Assembly (NCBI GenBank): GCA_947302715.1 | Contig: CAMYVY010000004.1 | Coordinates: forward strand, 1-64,000 | Length of the DNA: 64,000 bases | From: an uncultured Clostridia bacterium | Lineage (GTDB): Bacteria; Bacillota; Clostridia; Peptostreptococcales; Anaerovoracaceae | Direction: 5' to 3' | Shown here: positions 42,803-50,783 of the stretch, piece after piece | Numbering within the stretch: position 1 is the stretch's first letter | How the letters are laid out: the number at the start of each line of letters is the position of its first letter | Notes under the pieces: model-generated | What the model was told of the DNA's origin: nothing | The model's database searches: none | What the model saw: only the letters and a program-made list of their open reading frames with translations | Made by a program: the position numbers and the translations under genes

Positions 42803-43721
42803 TTTTGGATTCTCCGCCTATCTTTCCGGATTTAAAGAGATAGATAATCACTCCTACAATAGCGCAGACTATAATTCCGCCTATTACGAGCGGCATTGTT
42901 TTATTCTCTGCTTCAGCTTCTGTCTTTATAGCTCCTATAGTTGTGGTATCAGAGGTCGTAGCAGACTCCTTCTTGTCACCGTCACTTTTCTTGTCCGTGT
43001 TTTTTTCGTCCGAAGTTTTCTTTTCCGAGGTTTTCTCTTCGGACTTTTTCTCGCTGGACTTATCGTCCTTTTTCTTTTCTTCTTTTTTTGTCTCATCTTC
43101 CTTGGCTTTCGCTTCTTCGGAAGATTTGTCTTCTTCTAACTGCTCTTCGTTTTCAGCTTCTTCAGAATTCTGAGCTGAGGAATCGTCGTTATCGGCATTT
43201 GTACCCGCTGCTTCATTACTGTTCTGAGCATTGGAATTCTGATTGGTATTCGCCTCTGGTTCTGGCTCTGGTTCTGGTTCCGGTTCGGGTTCAGGCGCGG
43301 ACGCGACGGGAACACCGTATGAACTTATACACATTGAATAGTCTATAAGATGTGGCTCGCTCATCGCTTCTGTCATGGCCGATATTGTAATCCATGTGTC
43401 AAGCGCAGAAACAGGCACCGTAAATGTTTGTCCGTAATCCGGATAATATGTTACCCCGTTTACAATCATATATGTGAACTCGGTTGAGCCAGAATTTCCA
43501 TTTGTTTTTATCCAGTTGACCTGAACCCACATTGATCCGTCGGCTTCCACATACAGTACCCCCGAAGAAGCAAGCGATGCCCTCCCCGCGCCACCTTCAC
43601 AGGAAACCGATACTGTATATGTTCCCGGCGCATATTCATTAGCAAAGCTTGCAGAAAAAGACATGAGCACAATGCTCACGATTAATAGAATTATTGCACT
43701 ATACCTTTTTAAGAGTTTCAT
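42795..43721 (-). CDS. Membrane-tethered surface protein with an N-terminal beta domain, probable ligand relay
   Basis: A 308-residue protein. Signal peptide (1-27); a compact beta-rich domain (about 30-150) with YTVSVSCEGGAGRASLAS, WVQVNWIKTNG and a Met-rich strand AMTEAMSEPHLIDYSMCIS; a PE repeat (EPEPEPEPEPE); a highly charged Lys/Glu/Asp linker (about 165-270) long enough to cross part of the wall; and a C-terminal transmembrane helix (about 277-297) with a basic tail. Architecture and position resemble Shp/IsdC heme relays, which bind ligands with surface Met or Tyr. Here the operon is under a cobalamin riboswitch. RBS GAGGCG precedes the ATG. Confidence 0.75.
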   Translation of the reverse strand: MKLLKRYSAIILLIVSIVLMSFSASFANEYAPGTYTVSVSCEGGAGRASLASSGVLYVEADGSMWVQVNWIKTNGNSGSTEFTYMIVNGVTYYPDYGQTFTVPVSALDTWITISAMTEAMSEPHLIDYSMCISSYGVPVASAPEPEPEPEPEPEPEANTNQNSNAQNSNEAAGTNADNDDSSAQNSEEAENEEQLEEDKSSEEAKAKEDETKKEEKKKDDKSSEKKSEEKTSEKKTSDEKNTDKKSDGDKKESATTSDTTTIGAIKTEAEAENKTMPLVIGGIIVCAIVGVIIYLFKSGKIGGESKNE

Positions 43722-43749
43722 TTTTTCGCCTCAGTTTTAATCCAAATCC

Positions 43750-43771
43750 GGGCGGCGCATGAGCGCCGCCC
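43750..43771. other. GC-only intercistronic hairpin
   Basis: A 9-bp stem of pure G/C (GGGCGGCGC at 43750-43758, its complement at 43763-43771) around an ATGA loop, 11 bases after the 3' end of the surface protein gene and before the start of the next. No T-tract follows on the minus strand, so it is more likely a transcript-stabilising or partial-attenuation stem than a full terminator. Confidence 0.75.
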
Positions 43772-43781
43772 TTTCCGAAGA

Positions 43782-46655
43782 TTATCTTTGTTTTCTGCGA
43801 TATACAAATATTACACTTACCATTGACACAATCAAAATCATTGCGTAAGCAAAAGCGTTAGTGTCGTCACCTGTCTTTGGGGTCTTTGTTGCTGTCTTAT
43901 TTGTATTGGTTCTAGTATTTGTTTTGGACTGCTGGGTCTTGTTGTCGGTTGGCTTTGCTGCAGGCTTAGCCTCGGATTTCTTTACTCCGGAAATTGTGGT
44001 CTTTGCTATTCCGTCGTGGGAAAGGATTTGAACCTCGTGGGATTTTTCGCCCAAGGCCTTTGTGTACTCTCCTTTAAATGTAACCCTGGTTGAGCCAGAA
44101 GCCACAGAGTAATTTGTCGGAGCGACAAGCTCATCATCGACAATAACCGCAACGAATTTACTGAAGTCTGCATCGGAAGCCACTGTAAAAGTTTCTCCCA
44201 ATGTATACTTGCCATTTGCATTTTCGATTATCTTGTATTCGCCCTTCTTGATGTCTGAAGACTTAATCAAAAATTCACGGGCTGCCCATCCGTCCGGAGA
44301 ATGAACGGCAAATTCCAGCGTGTCATTAATTACATCAAGGGGAATCCTGAACATGCTTGCACTTGGCATTCCCTGGCTGTTCTTGACTCCACCCAGTTTT
44401 TCTAGTGCCTTTCCACCATTCTCTGCCTGTTCTTTGGTTCCCGGGCAAATCTTATCCTGAGCGCGACTTGTAGTTATTACATATGCGCTCATCTTGCCGC
44501 CTTCGACCTCTATTACTACATCCATGAAGTCATTTCCAAGGCTGTTTGCAGGGATTGTGTAAACTCCATCTTTAAGCTTAAGCTTCTTCATGGCAGCGTT
44601 GATATTGTCTGCCATTTCGTTTACCTCTTTCTGCTTATCAGCGGTTAAGTTTTCTTCTACTGCAGATAATGCTTCGCTTAATCCTCTGATGGAGTCTTCA
44701 GTAAACAGCTCATTATCAATCTTCTCTGCTTCTTCCTTTGCTTCATTAACCTTATTGTAATTTGCCGGAGTTTCTTTTATCTCATCTTTAGTCTTGATTT
44801 CTTCTCCTGTGATTGTAATCTTCTTGTTTGCAAGATCCATTACAAACTCACGGTCAATCCATTCACCCGTCTCTTTTACGTGGAATGCTACGGTAATCGG
44901 ATTTGTTCCATCAATGAGGCTTATACCCCTGCTTCTTGAATTGATAAAATCAAGTTTTATCTTTCCGTCTTTTCCAACCTCAACTGCTTTTTCCTCATCC
45001 ACACTCTCTGCCTTACCAATGAATGCCTTATCATATACTTCGTCGGAAAGTGTAATGGTTGGCTTGGCCTCATATTCATTAGCCGGAGGGCAACCAAGGA
45101 TGCTGACAATACCTTCTTTTTCAACCTTGAATGTATCTATTTCGCTTGTTACCATAACAGGCACGTCTTCCTGATAGTTTCCTGTATGCAATTCTTTTGC
45201 ATCCATATCAACTGTAAACTGCCTGGCCATAAATGCCTTTGCGTAATCCGGCTTTCCCGTTCCTGCGGCTTGCTCGGCATTATCTCTTTCACGGGCAGAT
45301 ACGGAAACCATCGGAACCTTTGTCTTTCCTGTTTCAGCTACGGTAACCGGAACGCGGAACTGGTATTTAGTCTGAACACCATCATCAGTTTCACTTCCTC
45401 TGGATGTATATTTGCAATCTACTTCTGCTTCAGTATAAGTTGCCCAAGCGTCCTTGTTTTCCATTGCAAGTGCTTCTTCATAAGTTGCAGGAATTACATC
45501 CTCATATCCCTTGGCGCTCAAGGCAAATACTAGCTCTGTCTTTCCGTCCTTGGTTTCCAGATATGCATTTACAACCTTGAACATCGCTTCGTCGTTAACA
45601 GGGTATAGACTTGTCTTCTTTGATTCAGTCGGATCCTCACCAGATTCCTTTTTCTTTAATGCTGCAACTGCATCATTTATTGCAGTTGCCATGGCATCTA
45701 CTTCTGCCTGCTGAGATTTAAACTTTTTCTCAACTACAGCTTCCTTTGCATCGTTAACGGCCTTTACCGATTCATCCGTATAGACGCTGAGATCCTCCGG
45801 AATCGACGCAACAGCTGTATCAACAGCAGTATAGTCTGCATCACTCGGATTGATTGTCAGCGTCCCTGCAATCTCATCAAGGGCAAAGATGCGTTCATAC
45901 CATGTTCCGTTCTTTTTGGATTGCAAAGAAACATAGAATTCCTTACCTGTTTTGTCAACCGAAGATGCCGGTATTGTAAATGTATTTCCTTCTGCAAGCG
46001 CTATTGGCGAAGCATCTTTTTCTGCTTTTGCTATATCACCAACTGACGCATTGTTATATGCATCGCTTCCCATTTGAAGAACTAAATTATCTTTATCAAG
46101 AGTAGCACCGTCGACCTTCAGCATCTTGACGTTGTTTGTAACAGTAAGTGCTTTTGACTGCTCCTCTTCCGCTTTCTTTGGAAGCTTATCCTTTGCAGGT
46201 ATTGCAAGATAATACTGCGCGCTTGTTGTTGCTGTTTCGTCAGTTTTCTTAATAGGTGCAACCGGATGTGCATATCCACAATACTCGTCTGCAGGTAATG
46301 TGAGATCTATTGTTCCGTCTGTGTTAAATGTTACATCCTTTGTGAGGTTCGTATCGGTAATAGCTCCCCAATGTAATCCTCCGTATACTGTTGTGTTCTT
46401 AGGAACATAGTGGATGACGACATTATCTCCATCTATCTCACATCTTGTTCCATCCTGTGCTTCAAACATCCCAAATCTGGACGTTAAATCGTCTTTTACA
46501 AATGCAATATCGTTTCCGTTGTATGAAATCTTGGTAATACCGGCGGTTTCATCTTCCGCATAAGCCGTACTATTTCCTGATGTAACCGGCACCAGGAGTA
46601 TAGCCATGACCACGGCTAGGAACATGGCTAAAAACCGTTTTGCTTTCTGCTTCAT
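43782..46655 (-). CDS. Sortase-anchored multidomain surface protein under cobalamin riboswitch control
   Basis: A 957-residue cell-wall protein. Signal peptide (1-35); an N-terminal beta domain (about 38-165, VIHYVPKNTTVYGGLHWG); a domain ending NGTWYERIFAL; a FIVAR-like helical linker (about 255-325, YTDESVKAVNDAKEAV); a first long module (LVFALSAKGYEDVIPATYEEA ... FRVPVTV) and a later, similar one (SAYVITTSRAQDKICPGTKEQA ... FRIPLDV ... REFLI) separated by a second domain and linker; a Lys/Thr-rich stalk; and the sorting signal TPKTGD, a hydrophobic helix and RRKQR. GAGGAGG fixes the ATG at 46655 (a longer frame runs to 46745 through the terminator). I found no family I can name for the repeated modules. 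Confidence 0.82.
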   Translation of the reverse strand: MKQKAKRFLAMFLAVVMAILLVPVTSGNSTAYAEDETAGITKISYNGNDIAFVKDDLTSRFGMFEAQDGTRCEIDGDNVVIHYVPKNTTVYGGLHWGAITDTNLTKDVTFNTDGTIDLTLPADEYCGYAHPVAPIKKTDETATTSAQYYLAIPAKDKLPKKAEEEQSKALTVTNNVKMLKVDGATLDKDNLVLQMGSDAYNNASVGDIAKAEKDASPIALAEGNTFTIPASSVDKTGKEFYVSLQSKKNGTWYERIFALDEIAGTLTINPSDADYTAVDTAVASIPEDLSVYTDESVKAVNDAKEAVVEKKFKSQQAEVDAMATAINDAVAALKKKESGEDPTESKKTSLYPVNDEAMFKVVNAYLETKDGKTELVFALSAKGYEDVIPATYEEALAMENKDAWATYTEAEVDCKYTSRGSETDDGVQTKYQFRVPVTVAETGKTKVPMVSVSARERDNAEQAAGTGKPDYAKAFMARQFTVDMDAKELHTGNYQEDVPVMVTSEIDTFKVEKEGIVSILGCPPANEYEAKPTITLSDEVYDKAFIGKAESVDEEKAVEVGKDGKIKLDFINSRSRGISLIDGTNPITVAFHVKETGEWIDREFVMDLANKKITITGEEIKTKDEIKETPANYNKVNEAKEEAEKIDNELFTEDSIRGLSEALSAVEENLTADKQKEVNEMADNINAAMKKLKLKDGVYTIPANSLGNDFMDVVIEVEGGKMSAYVITTSRAQDKICPGTKEQAENGGKALEKLGGVKNSQGMPSASMFRIPLDVINDTLEFAVHSPDGWAAREFLIKSSDIKKGEYKIIENANGKYTLGETFTVASDADFSKFVAVIVDDELVAPTNYSVASGSTRVTFKGEYTKALGEKSHEVQILSHDGIAKTTISGVKKSEAKPAAKPTDNKTQQSKTNTRTNTNKTATKTPKTGDDTNAFAYAMILIVSMVSVIFVYRRKQR

Positions 46656-46673
46656 ATAGACCTCCTCGCAGTA

Positions 46674-46709
46674 ATAAAAAAATGGTCTCTTCCGTAGAAA
46701 AGAGGCCAT
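46674..46709 (-). terminator. Riboswitch expression-platform terminator
   Basis: Minus-strand stem ATGGCCTCTT...AAGAGACCAT (46682-46709, one C-A mismatch, 8-nt loop) followed by a run of T (46676-46682). It ends only a few bases before the GAGGAGG of the surface-protein gene, so it fits an OFF-type transcriptional riboswitch. Confidence 0.82.
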
Positions 46710-46780
46710 AAAAAGAAGCACAAATACAAGAGCATCCTTATGCAAATAACCCGCTTTCTTCGGAAGCTGTTATCAGTTAT

Positions 46781-46955
46781 CCCAGCAGGTTTCCTGACTC
46801 ACGGATCATCGCTTGATGCACCTTCTCACAACCAAGTTGCAATGGCATTTTGCATCTCACTCCCCGTTCACAGTGACCGGATCGTTCAGGACTTTCACCT
46901 GATTCCCTTTTAACGTCATGTCCTTGCCTAAAGTATTCCCAAGTAGTTCGGTTGG
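46781..46955 (-). promoter_or_regulatory. Cobalamin riboswitch (B12 element)
   Basis: Read on the minus strand, GGGAATCAGGTGAAAGTCC and the CGGTCACTGT segment (about 46862-46912) match the conserved core, and GAGTCAGGAAACCTGC (46785-46800) is the B12 box. It is 125 bases before the ATG of the surface-protein gene and followed by the terminator at 46674-46709. The 5' boundary (about 46955) is approximate. It is the only B12 element I found in the window. High B12 should turn off the five-gene operon. Confidence 0.95.
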
Positions 46956-47037
46956 ACAATCTGCACTAGAATAATTCATATTGTTTGTTAATTGTATCAC
47001 AATCGGATATTGCTTACAACCCCGTCTTAACACTAAG

Positions 47038-47116
47038 AAAAACCCCCGGAATGAACTGATTTGAACTGACCCCCAAAAGTCTAACTTTTGGGGGTCACCT
47101 CAATTCCAGGGGTTTT
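47038..47116. repeat. Nested long hairpins upstream of pncB
   Basis: A perfect 13-bp inner stem, GACCCCCAAAAGT-CTA-ACTTTTGGGGGTC (47068-47096), is enclosed by an outer pairing of AAAACCCCCGGAAT (47038-47051) with ATTCCAGGGGTTTT (47103-47116). It follows pncB on the minus strand and may act as its terminator (A-rich at both ends). Alternatively the TGAACTGACCCCCAAAAGT part resembles the terminal repeat of IS3-family elements. Confidence 0.7.
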
Positions 47117-47202
47117 GTTTTCAATTGCGCAGGATTTTTCGCCCATGGCTAGGAAGCAAGTAGCCGAGGAGCGGAGCATACCTACAGTATGTAAATTGAT
47201 TT
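47117..47202. other. Intergenic stretch after pncB
   Basis: No gene. It contains ATTGCGCAGGATTTT (47124-47138), which recurs with one change at 39082-39096 beside the thiolase scar, and an inverted repeat CATAC-CTACA-GTATG near 47177-47192. A short plus-strand frame (from 47142, MARKQVAEERSIP) has no ribosome binding site. Confidence 0.4.
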
Positions 47203-48420
47203 CTATCTATGTCTTTCATCCCGCGACATGCGCCACTCGATGCTTCTCTCAAGATAATCCACATAGGCCGGGTTTTTACACATTCCTTTCCCCGGAGTAT
47301 CGGAAACCTTTGCTACGTCCTGCCCATTGCAAAAAGTTGTTTTCATAACAATGTTCAGCGCAGGTACATTTGTATCATTTGAAATATAAGTGCCAATGCC
47401 GAAGGCTATTTTAGCGCGACCATCAAAATGTCTACGGATGGCATCTGCCCGTTCAAAATCCAAACTGTCACTAAAAAGAAGTGTCTTTTGTTTTGGATCA
47501 ATTCCCAGTTTTTCGTAATGAGCTAAGATTTTTTCTCCCCATTCAATTGGATCACCGGAATCATGTCGCACACCCGAGAAGAGTGTTGCAAACGTCAAAT
47601 CAAAATCTCTAAGGAAACAATCTGTTGTTATCGTATCAGTAAGTGCTGTACCATTTTGAACTCCATACTCTCTAACCCATGCCTGAAGGGCATACCAATT
47701 GGAATAAGCCGGGTTGTGCCGATGATTTCCTTGTCCCACACACATAATCCATTCATGGGCCATAGTACCTACTGCTGTTAAACCATATTTCTTGGCCATA
47801 GCAACATTGGACGTACCTACAAATTTCCCGAAAGCAGGTTTGCATTCAGCAAGTTTTTTGATGGCCAGCTCCTGAGCTTCAGCGGATAGACGTCTACGTA
47901 ATCCAAATTCTGAGAAGAAGGAAATATTATAAATACCATCCTCTAACAATTTGATTTTTCTATCAAGACGTTCTTCGAATTCTCTATGAAGCTCGGCATA
48001 ATCGTATTTCATGCGAAAGTAAACTTCATTTACAATCGATAGTATTGGGATTTCATACATCGATGTATTTAGCCATGTTCCCAGGGTCTCTATTGTTAGA
48101 CCGGTATCACCCTTAGCCTCGATTTGGAACTCTTCGAATCGAGGATGCCATAGCCTCAGGAAATCTATATACGAAGTGCGCAGCCATGGAATAGTAAGAA
48201 GATACGACAGCTCTTCCTCCGTAAAACGAAGATTGCAGTAGGCTCGAACCTGTTCTCTTATTTCTTCCACCATTTCCAGAGTGAAAACCACATCCTTGTT
48301 TCTGCATTTAAATGTCCAGATTGTCTCATAGGTCGGGAATTTATGATATATCGCCTGTCCCATACTGAATTTATATAGATCAGTTTCCAAAAGACTATTA
48401 ATAATCTGCTTTAATATCAT
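47203..48420 (-). CDS. pncB: Nicotinate phosphoribosyltransferase
   Basis: A 405-residue PncB of bacterial class: LETDLYKFSMGQAIYHKFP at the start, WLNTSMYEIPILSIVNEVYF, GTSNVAMAKKYGL, GTMAHEWIMCVGQGNHRHNP (with the phosphorylated His region), GVRHDSGDPIEWGEK and FSDSLDFERAD. It makes nicotinate mononucleotide from nicotinate, PRPP and ATP for NAD salvage. RBS AAGGAAG precedes the ATG. It is monocistronic, divergent from the cyclase gene; the 232-bp region 48421-48652 holds both promoters, which I cannot place firmly, and no gene. Confidence 0.95.
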   Translation of the reverse strand: MILKQIINSLLETDLYKFSMGQAIYHKFPTYETIWTFKCRNKDVVFTLEMVEEIREQVRAYCNLRFTEEELSYLLTIPWLRTSYIDFLRLWHPRFEEFQIEAKGDTGLTIETLGTWLNTSMYEIPILSIVNEVYFRMKYDYAELHREFEERLDRKIKLLEDGIYNISFFSEFGLRRRLSAEAQELAIKKLAECKPAFGKFVGTSNVAMAKKYGLTAVGTMAHEWIMCVGQGNHRHNPAYSNWYALQAWVREYGVQNGTALTDTITTDCFLRDFDLTFATLFSGVRHDSGDPIEWGEKILAHYEKLGIDPKQKTLLFSDSLDFERADAIRRHFDGRAKIAFGIGTYISNDTNVPALNIVMKTTFCNGQDVAKVSDTPGKGMCKNPAYVDYLERSIEWRMSRDERHR

Positions 48421-48652
48421 TATTTATCTTCCTTTCCTGCTTCTTCTATCCTCTTTAGAATATCCTTTTTAATCAATACGTCTATTCACCCATTTACAGT
48501 ACTTTTATTTATAATATCACATAAGAACCCCCTTAAAAACAGAGAAATGAAATAATATACTAAGGAAATAGATGTTGCAACCAAAACACTTTATAATGTT
48601 GAAGTTATTTGCTATACTTACCATTAAATAAAAAAGAAAGAGAGGCAAGTGT

Positions 48653-49405
48653 ATGTATAAGCTATGGGAACAATTAAAGGAGTTAAAAAACTATAAGTGG
48701 GTTGAGCTCTCCCACGAACTAAACAACGAGAGTCCTTATTGGGCAGGAATTCCTGATGGAAGCGTTGAACTGGGAAAGGTTGTTTTCGATTGGGGTAATC
48801 CTATGCTGGAATGCCAAATCCAAACCTTCAAATTTCCCGGACAGTTCGGAACGCACATTGATTTCCCGGGACACTTTATCCAGGGCGGAGATTTATCGGA
48901 ATCGTATTCCGCAGAGCATGGTGTATTCCCCCTTTGCGTAATCGATATATCCGAAAAGGTCAAGGAAGATATTCACTACGCAGTTACCGCTGAAGATATC
49001 AAGGAATACGAAGAGAAGTACGGAGATATTCCCGATGGCGCCTTTGTTGCACTGAGATCTGACTGGTACAAGAATTGGCCGGATATGGACAAGCTCTCCG
49101 GGACTGCAGAGGACGGAAGCGAACACTTCCCCGGATGGTCCATGGATGCTCTTAAATATATTTACGAAGAGCGAAATGCCGCCGCCAACGGCCACGAGGC
49201 ACTGGATACCGACGCTTCAGAAGAAGCAGCAAGGGCCGAGGATCTGGCCTGCGAAAGATACGTTCTATCCAAGGGCAAACTTCAGATAGAAGTCATGAAG
49301 AACCTTGACCAGGTTGCACCTGCAGGTGCAATCCTAATTGCGGCATGGCCCAGAATCGAGGGTGCAACAGGTCTTCCTGTAAGAGTCTGGGCGATAACCG
49401 AATAG
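48653..49405 (+). CDS. Cyclase / kynurenine-formamidase-like family hydrolase
   Basis: A 250-residue Mn-dependent cyclase-family enzyme: VELSHELNNESPYWAG, FGTHIDFPGHFIQGG (HxDxPxHF metal motif, about 68-75), DISEKVKEDIHYAVTAEDI and GHEALDTDASEEAARAEDL (the second metal and catalytic segment). Family members hydrolyse formamides, cyclic amides or isatin-type rings. The substrate is not evident. It has its own RBS (GAGAGGC) and lies alone on the plus strand, convergent with the thiolase gene. Confidence 0.85.
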   Translation: MYKLWEQLKELKNYKWVELSHELNNESPYWAGIPDGSVELGKVVFDWGNPMLECQIQTFKFPGQFGTHIDFPGHFIQGGDLSESYSAEHGVFPLCVIDISEKVKEDIHYAVTAEDIKEYEEKYGDIPDGAFVALRSDWYKNWPDMDKLSGTAEDGSEHFPGWSMDALKYIYEERNAAANGHEALDTDASEEAARAEDLACERYVLSKGKLQIEVMKNLDQVAPAGAILIAAWPRIEGATGLPVRVWAITE

Positions 49406-49424
49406 AATTCATTACATCAGCGCA

Positions 49425-49450
49425 ACAAAAAACCCCTGGAATTCCAGGGG
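49425..49450 (-). terminator. Thiolase terminator
   Basis: A perfect 10-bp palindrome, ACCCCTGGAA/TTCCAGGGGT (49431-49450), followed on the minus strand by TTTTTTGTT (49422-49430). It ends the thiolase mRNA 14 bases after the stop codon and may also block the convergent cyclase transcript. Confidence 0.9.
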
Positions 49451-49464
49451 TTAGAGCGATTCGC

Positions 49465-50649
49465 TTATGCTTTTTCTACTATCATGGATGTACCCATGCC
49501 GCCGCCGATGCAGAGTGTTGCGAGACCCTTCTTAGCATCGTCTCTCTTGAGCATCTCGTAAATCAGGGTTACGAGGATACGGCATCCGGATGCTCCGATT
49601 GGGTGACCAAGAGCGATAGCACCACCGTTTACGTTCAGCTTGCTGAGGTCGAATCCGAGATCCTTACCTACTGCGCAGGACTGAGCTGCGAATGCTTCGT
49701 TTGCTTCATAGAGGTCGAGGTCATCAATTGTGAGACCGGCCTTCTCGAGAGCCTTCTGTGTTGCAGGGATAGGACCAACACCCATGATGGATGGATCAAC
49801 ACCTGCGGAAGCATAGCTGCAGATCTTTACGAGTGGCTTGAGGCCGAGTTCTGCTGCCTTTTCTGCGGACATTACTACTACAGCTGCGCCGGAGTCATTG
49901 ATACCGGAAGCATTACCTGCTGTTACGATACCGCCGTCCTTCTTGAATGCTGGTTTTAGCTTTGCAAGACCTTCTGCGGAAGCATCTAATTTGATGTATT
50001 CATCTGTATCGAATACGATGTCGCCCTTCTTGGAAGGAATAACTACTGGGCAGATTTCATCTTTGAACTTGCCAGCTTCCTGAGCTGCCTTTGCCTTCTG
50101 CTGTGAAGCGAGTGCGAACTCGTCGAGTTCTTCTCTTGTGAGGCCCCACTGCTCAGCTACGTTCTCAGCTGTGATACCCATGTGATATCCGTTGAATGCA
50201 TCCCAAAGACCATCGTTTACCATTACGTCAATGAGCTGTGTATTGAACATTCTGGCTCCCCATCTTGCTGCTGGAGCAACATATGGAGAAAGGGACATGC
50301 TCTCTGCACCACCTGCTACTACGATGTCAGCATCGCCAGCTTTGATGATCTGTGCTGCGAGTCCTACTGCTCTAAGTCCGGAACCGCAAACCTTGTTCAG
50401 TGTCATTGCAGGAACTTCCTTTGGAATGCCTGCATCCATCATCATCTGACGAGCTACGTTCTGTCCAAGACCTGCCTGGAGAACGTTACCCATGATAACT
50501 TCTTCAACCTGATCAGGGCTTACGCCTGCTCTCTCAAGAGCTGCTTTGATAGCTGTAGCACCAAGAGTTCTTGCAGTTGTTCCCTTAAGAGTTCCACCAT
50601 AGGAACCGATAGCTGTTCTGGCTGCACCAACGATTACAACTTCTCTCAT
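49465..50649 (-). CDS. Acetyl-CoA acetyltransferase (thiolase)
   Basis: A 394-residue biosynthetic thiolase (ThlA/AtoB type): [15 protein letters not shown] (acyl-accepting Cys, about 88), [32 protein letters not shown] (His) and [15 protein letters not shown] (catalytic Cys). It condenses two acetyl-CoA to acetoacetyl-CoA, the first step towards butyrate, or works in reverse in amino-acid degradation. The coding sequence has a very even, biased codon use (GCT, GGT, ATC, GTT) unlike its neighbours, a sign of high expression. Strong promoter and a 20-bp palindrome precede it. A second copy has been lost at 39104-39151. Confidence 0.96.
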   Translation of the reverse strand: MREVVIVGAARTAIGSYGGTLKGTTARTLGATAIKAALERAGVSPDQVEEVIMGNVLQAGLGQNVARQMMMDAGIPKEVPAMTLNKVCGSGLRAVGLAAQIIKAGDADIVVAGGAESMSLSPYVAPAARWGARMFNTQLIDVMVNDGLWDAFNGYHMGITAENVAEQWGLTREELDEFALASQQKAKAAQEAGKFKDEICPVVIPSKKGDIVFDTDEYIKLDASAEGLAKLKPAFKKDGGIVTAGNASGINDSGAAVVVMSAEKAAELGLKPLVKICSYASAGVDPSIMGVGPIPATQKALEKAGLTIDDLDLYEANEAFAAQSCAVGKDLGFDLSKLNVNGGAIALGHPIGASGCRILVTLIYEMLKRDDAKKGLATLCIGGGMGTSMIVEKA

Positions 50650-50672
50650 GATTATTTACCTCCTATACACTA

Positions 50673-50741
50673 ATAAACAAAGCTTTGTTTATCATATACG
50701 ACAGTTACATTAATTATATATTCTTTACAGAAATTTCTCAA
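50673..50741 (-). promoter_or_regulatory. Thiolase promoter with a 20-bp palindrome in the leader
   Basis: On the minus strand TTGAGA (50736-50741), a 17-nt spacer and TATAAT (50713-50718). Downstream of the -10, in the leader or at the transcription start, lies the perfect palindrome ATAAACAAAGCTTTGTTTAT (50673-50692). A TTGTTAA half-site also lies about 30 bp upstream of the -35 (50765-50771). The half-site resembles Rex sites (TTGTTAA), and Rex regulates thiolase/butyrate genes in clostridia, but the palindrome itself does not match well. Confidence 0.7.
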
Positions 50742-50783
50742 TATTTTTAGTATTAATTTATTTTTTAACAAAGTTTTCACAGC

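Noticed and set aside
47088..47348. 86-residue plus-strand frame containing MARKQVAEERSIP
   Set aside because: No ribosome site; overlaps the end of pncB on the other strand and the intergenic hairpins.
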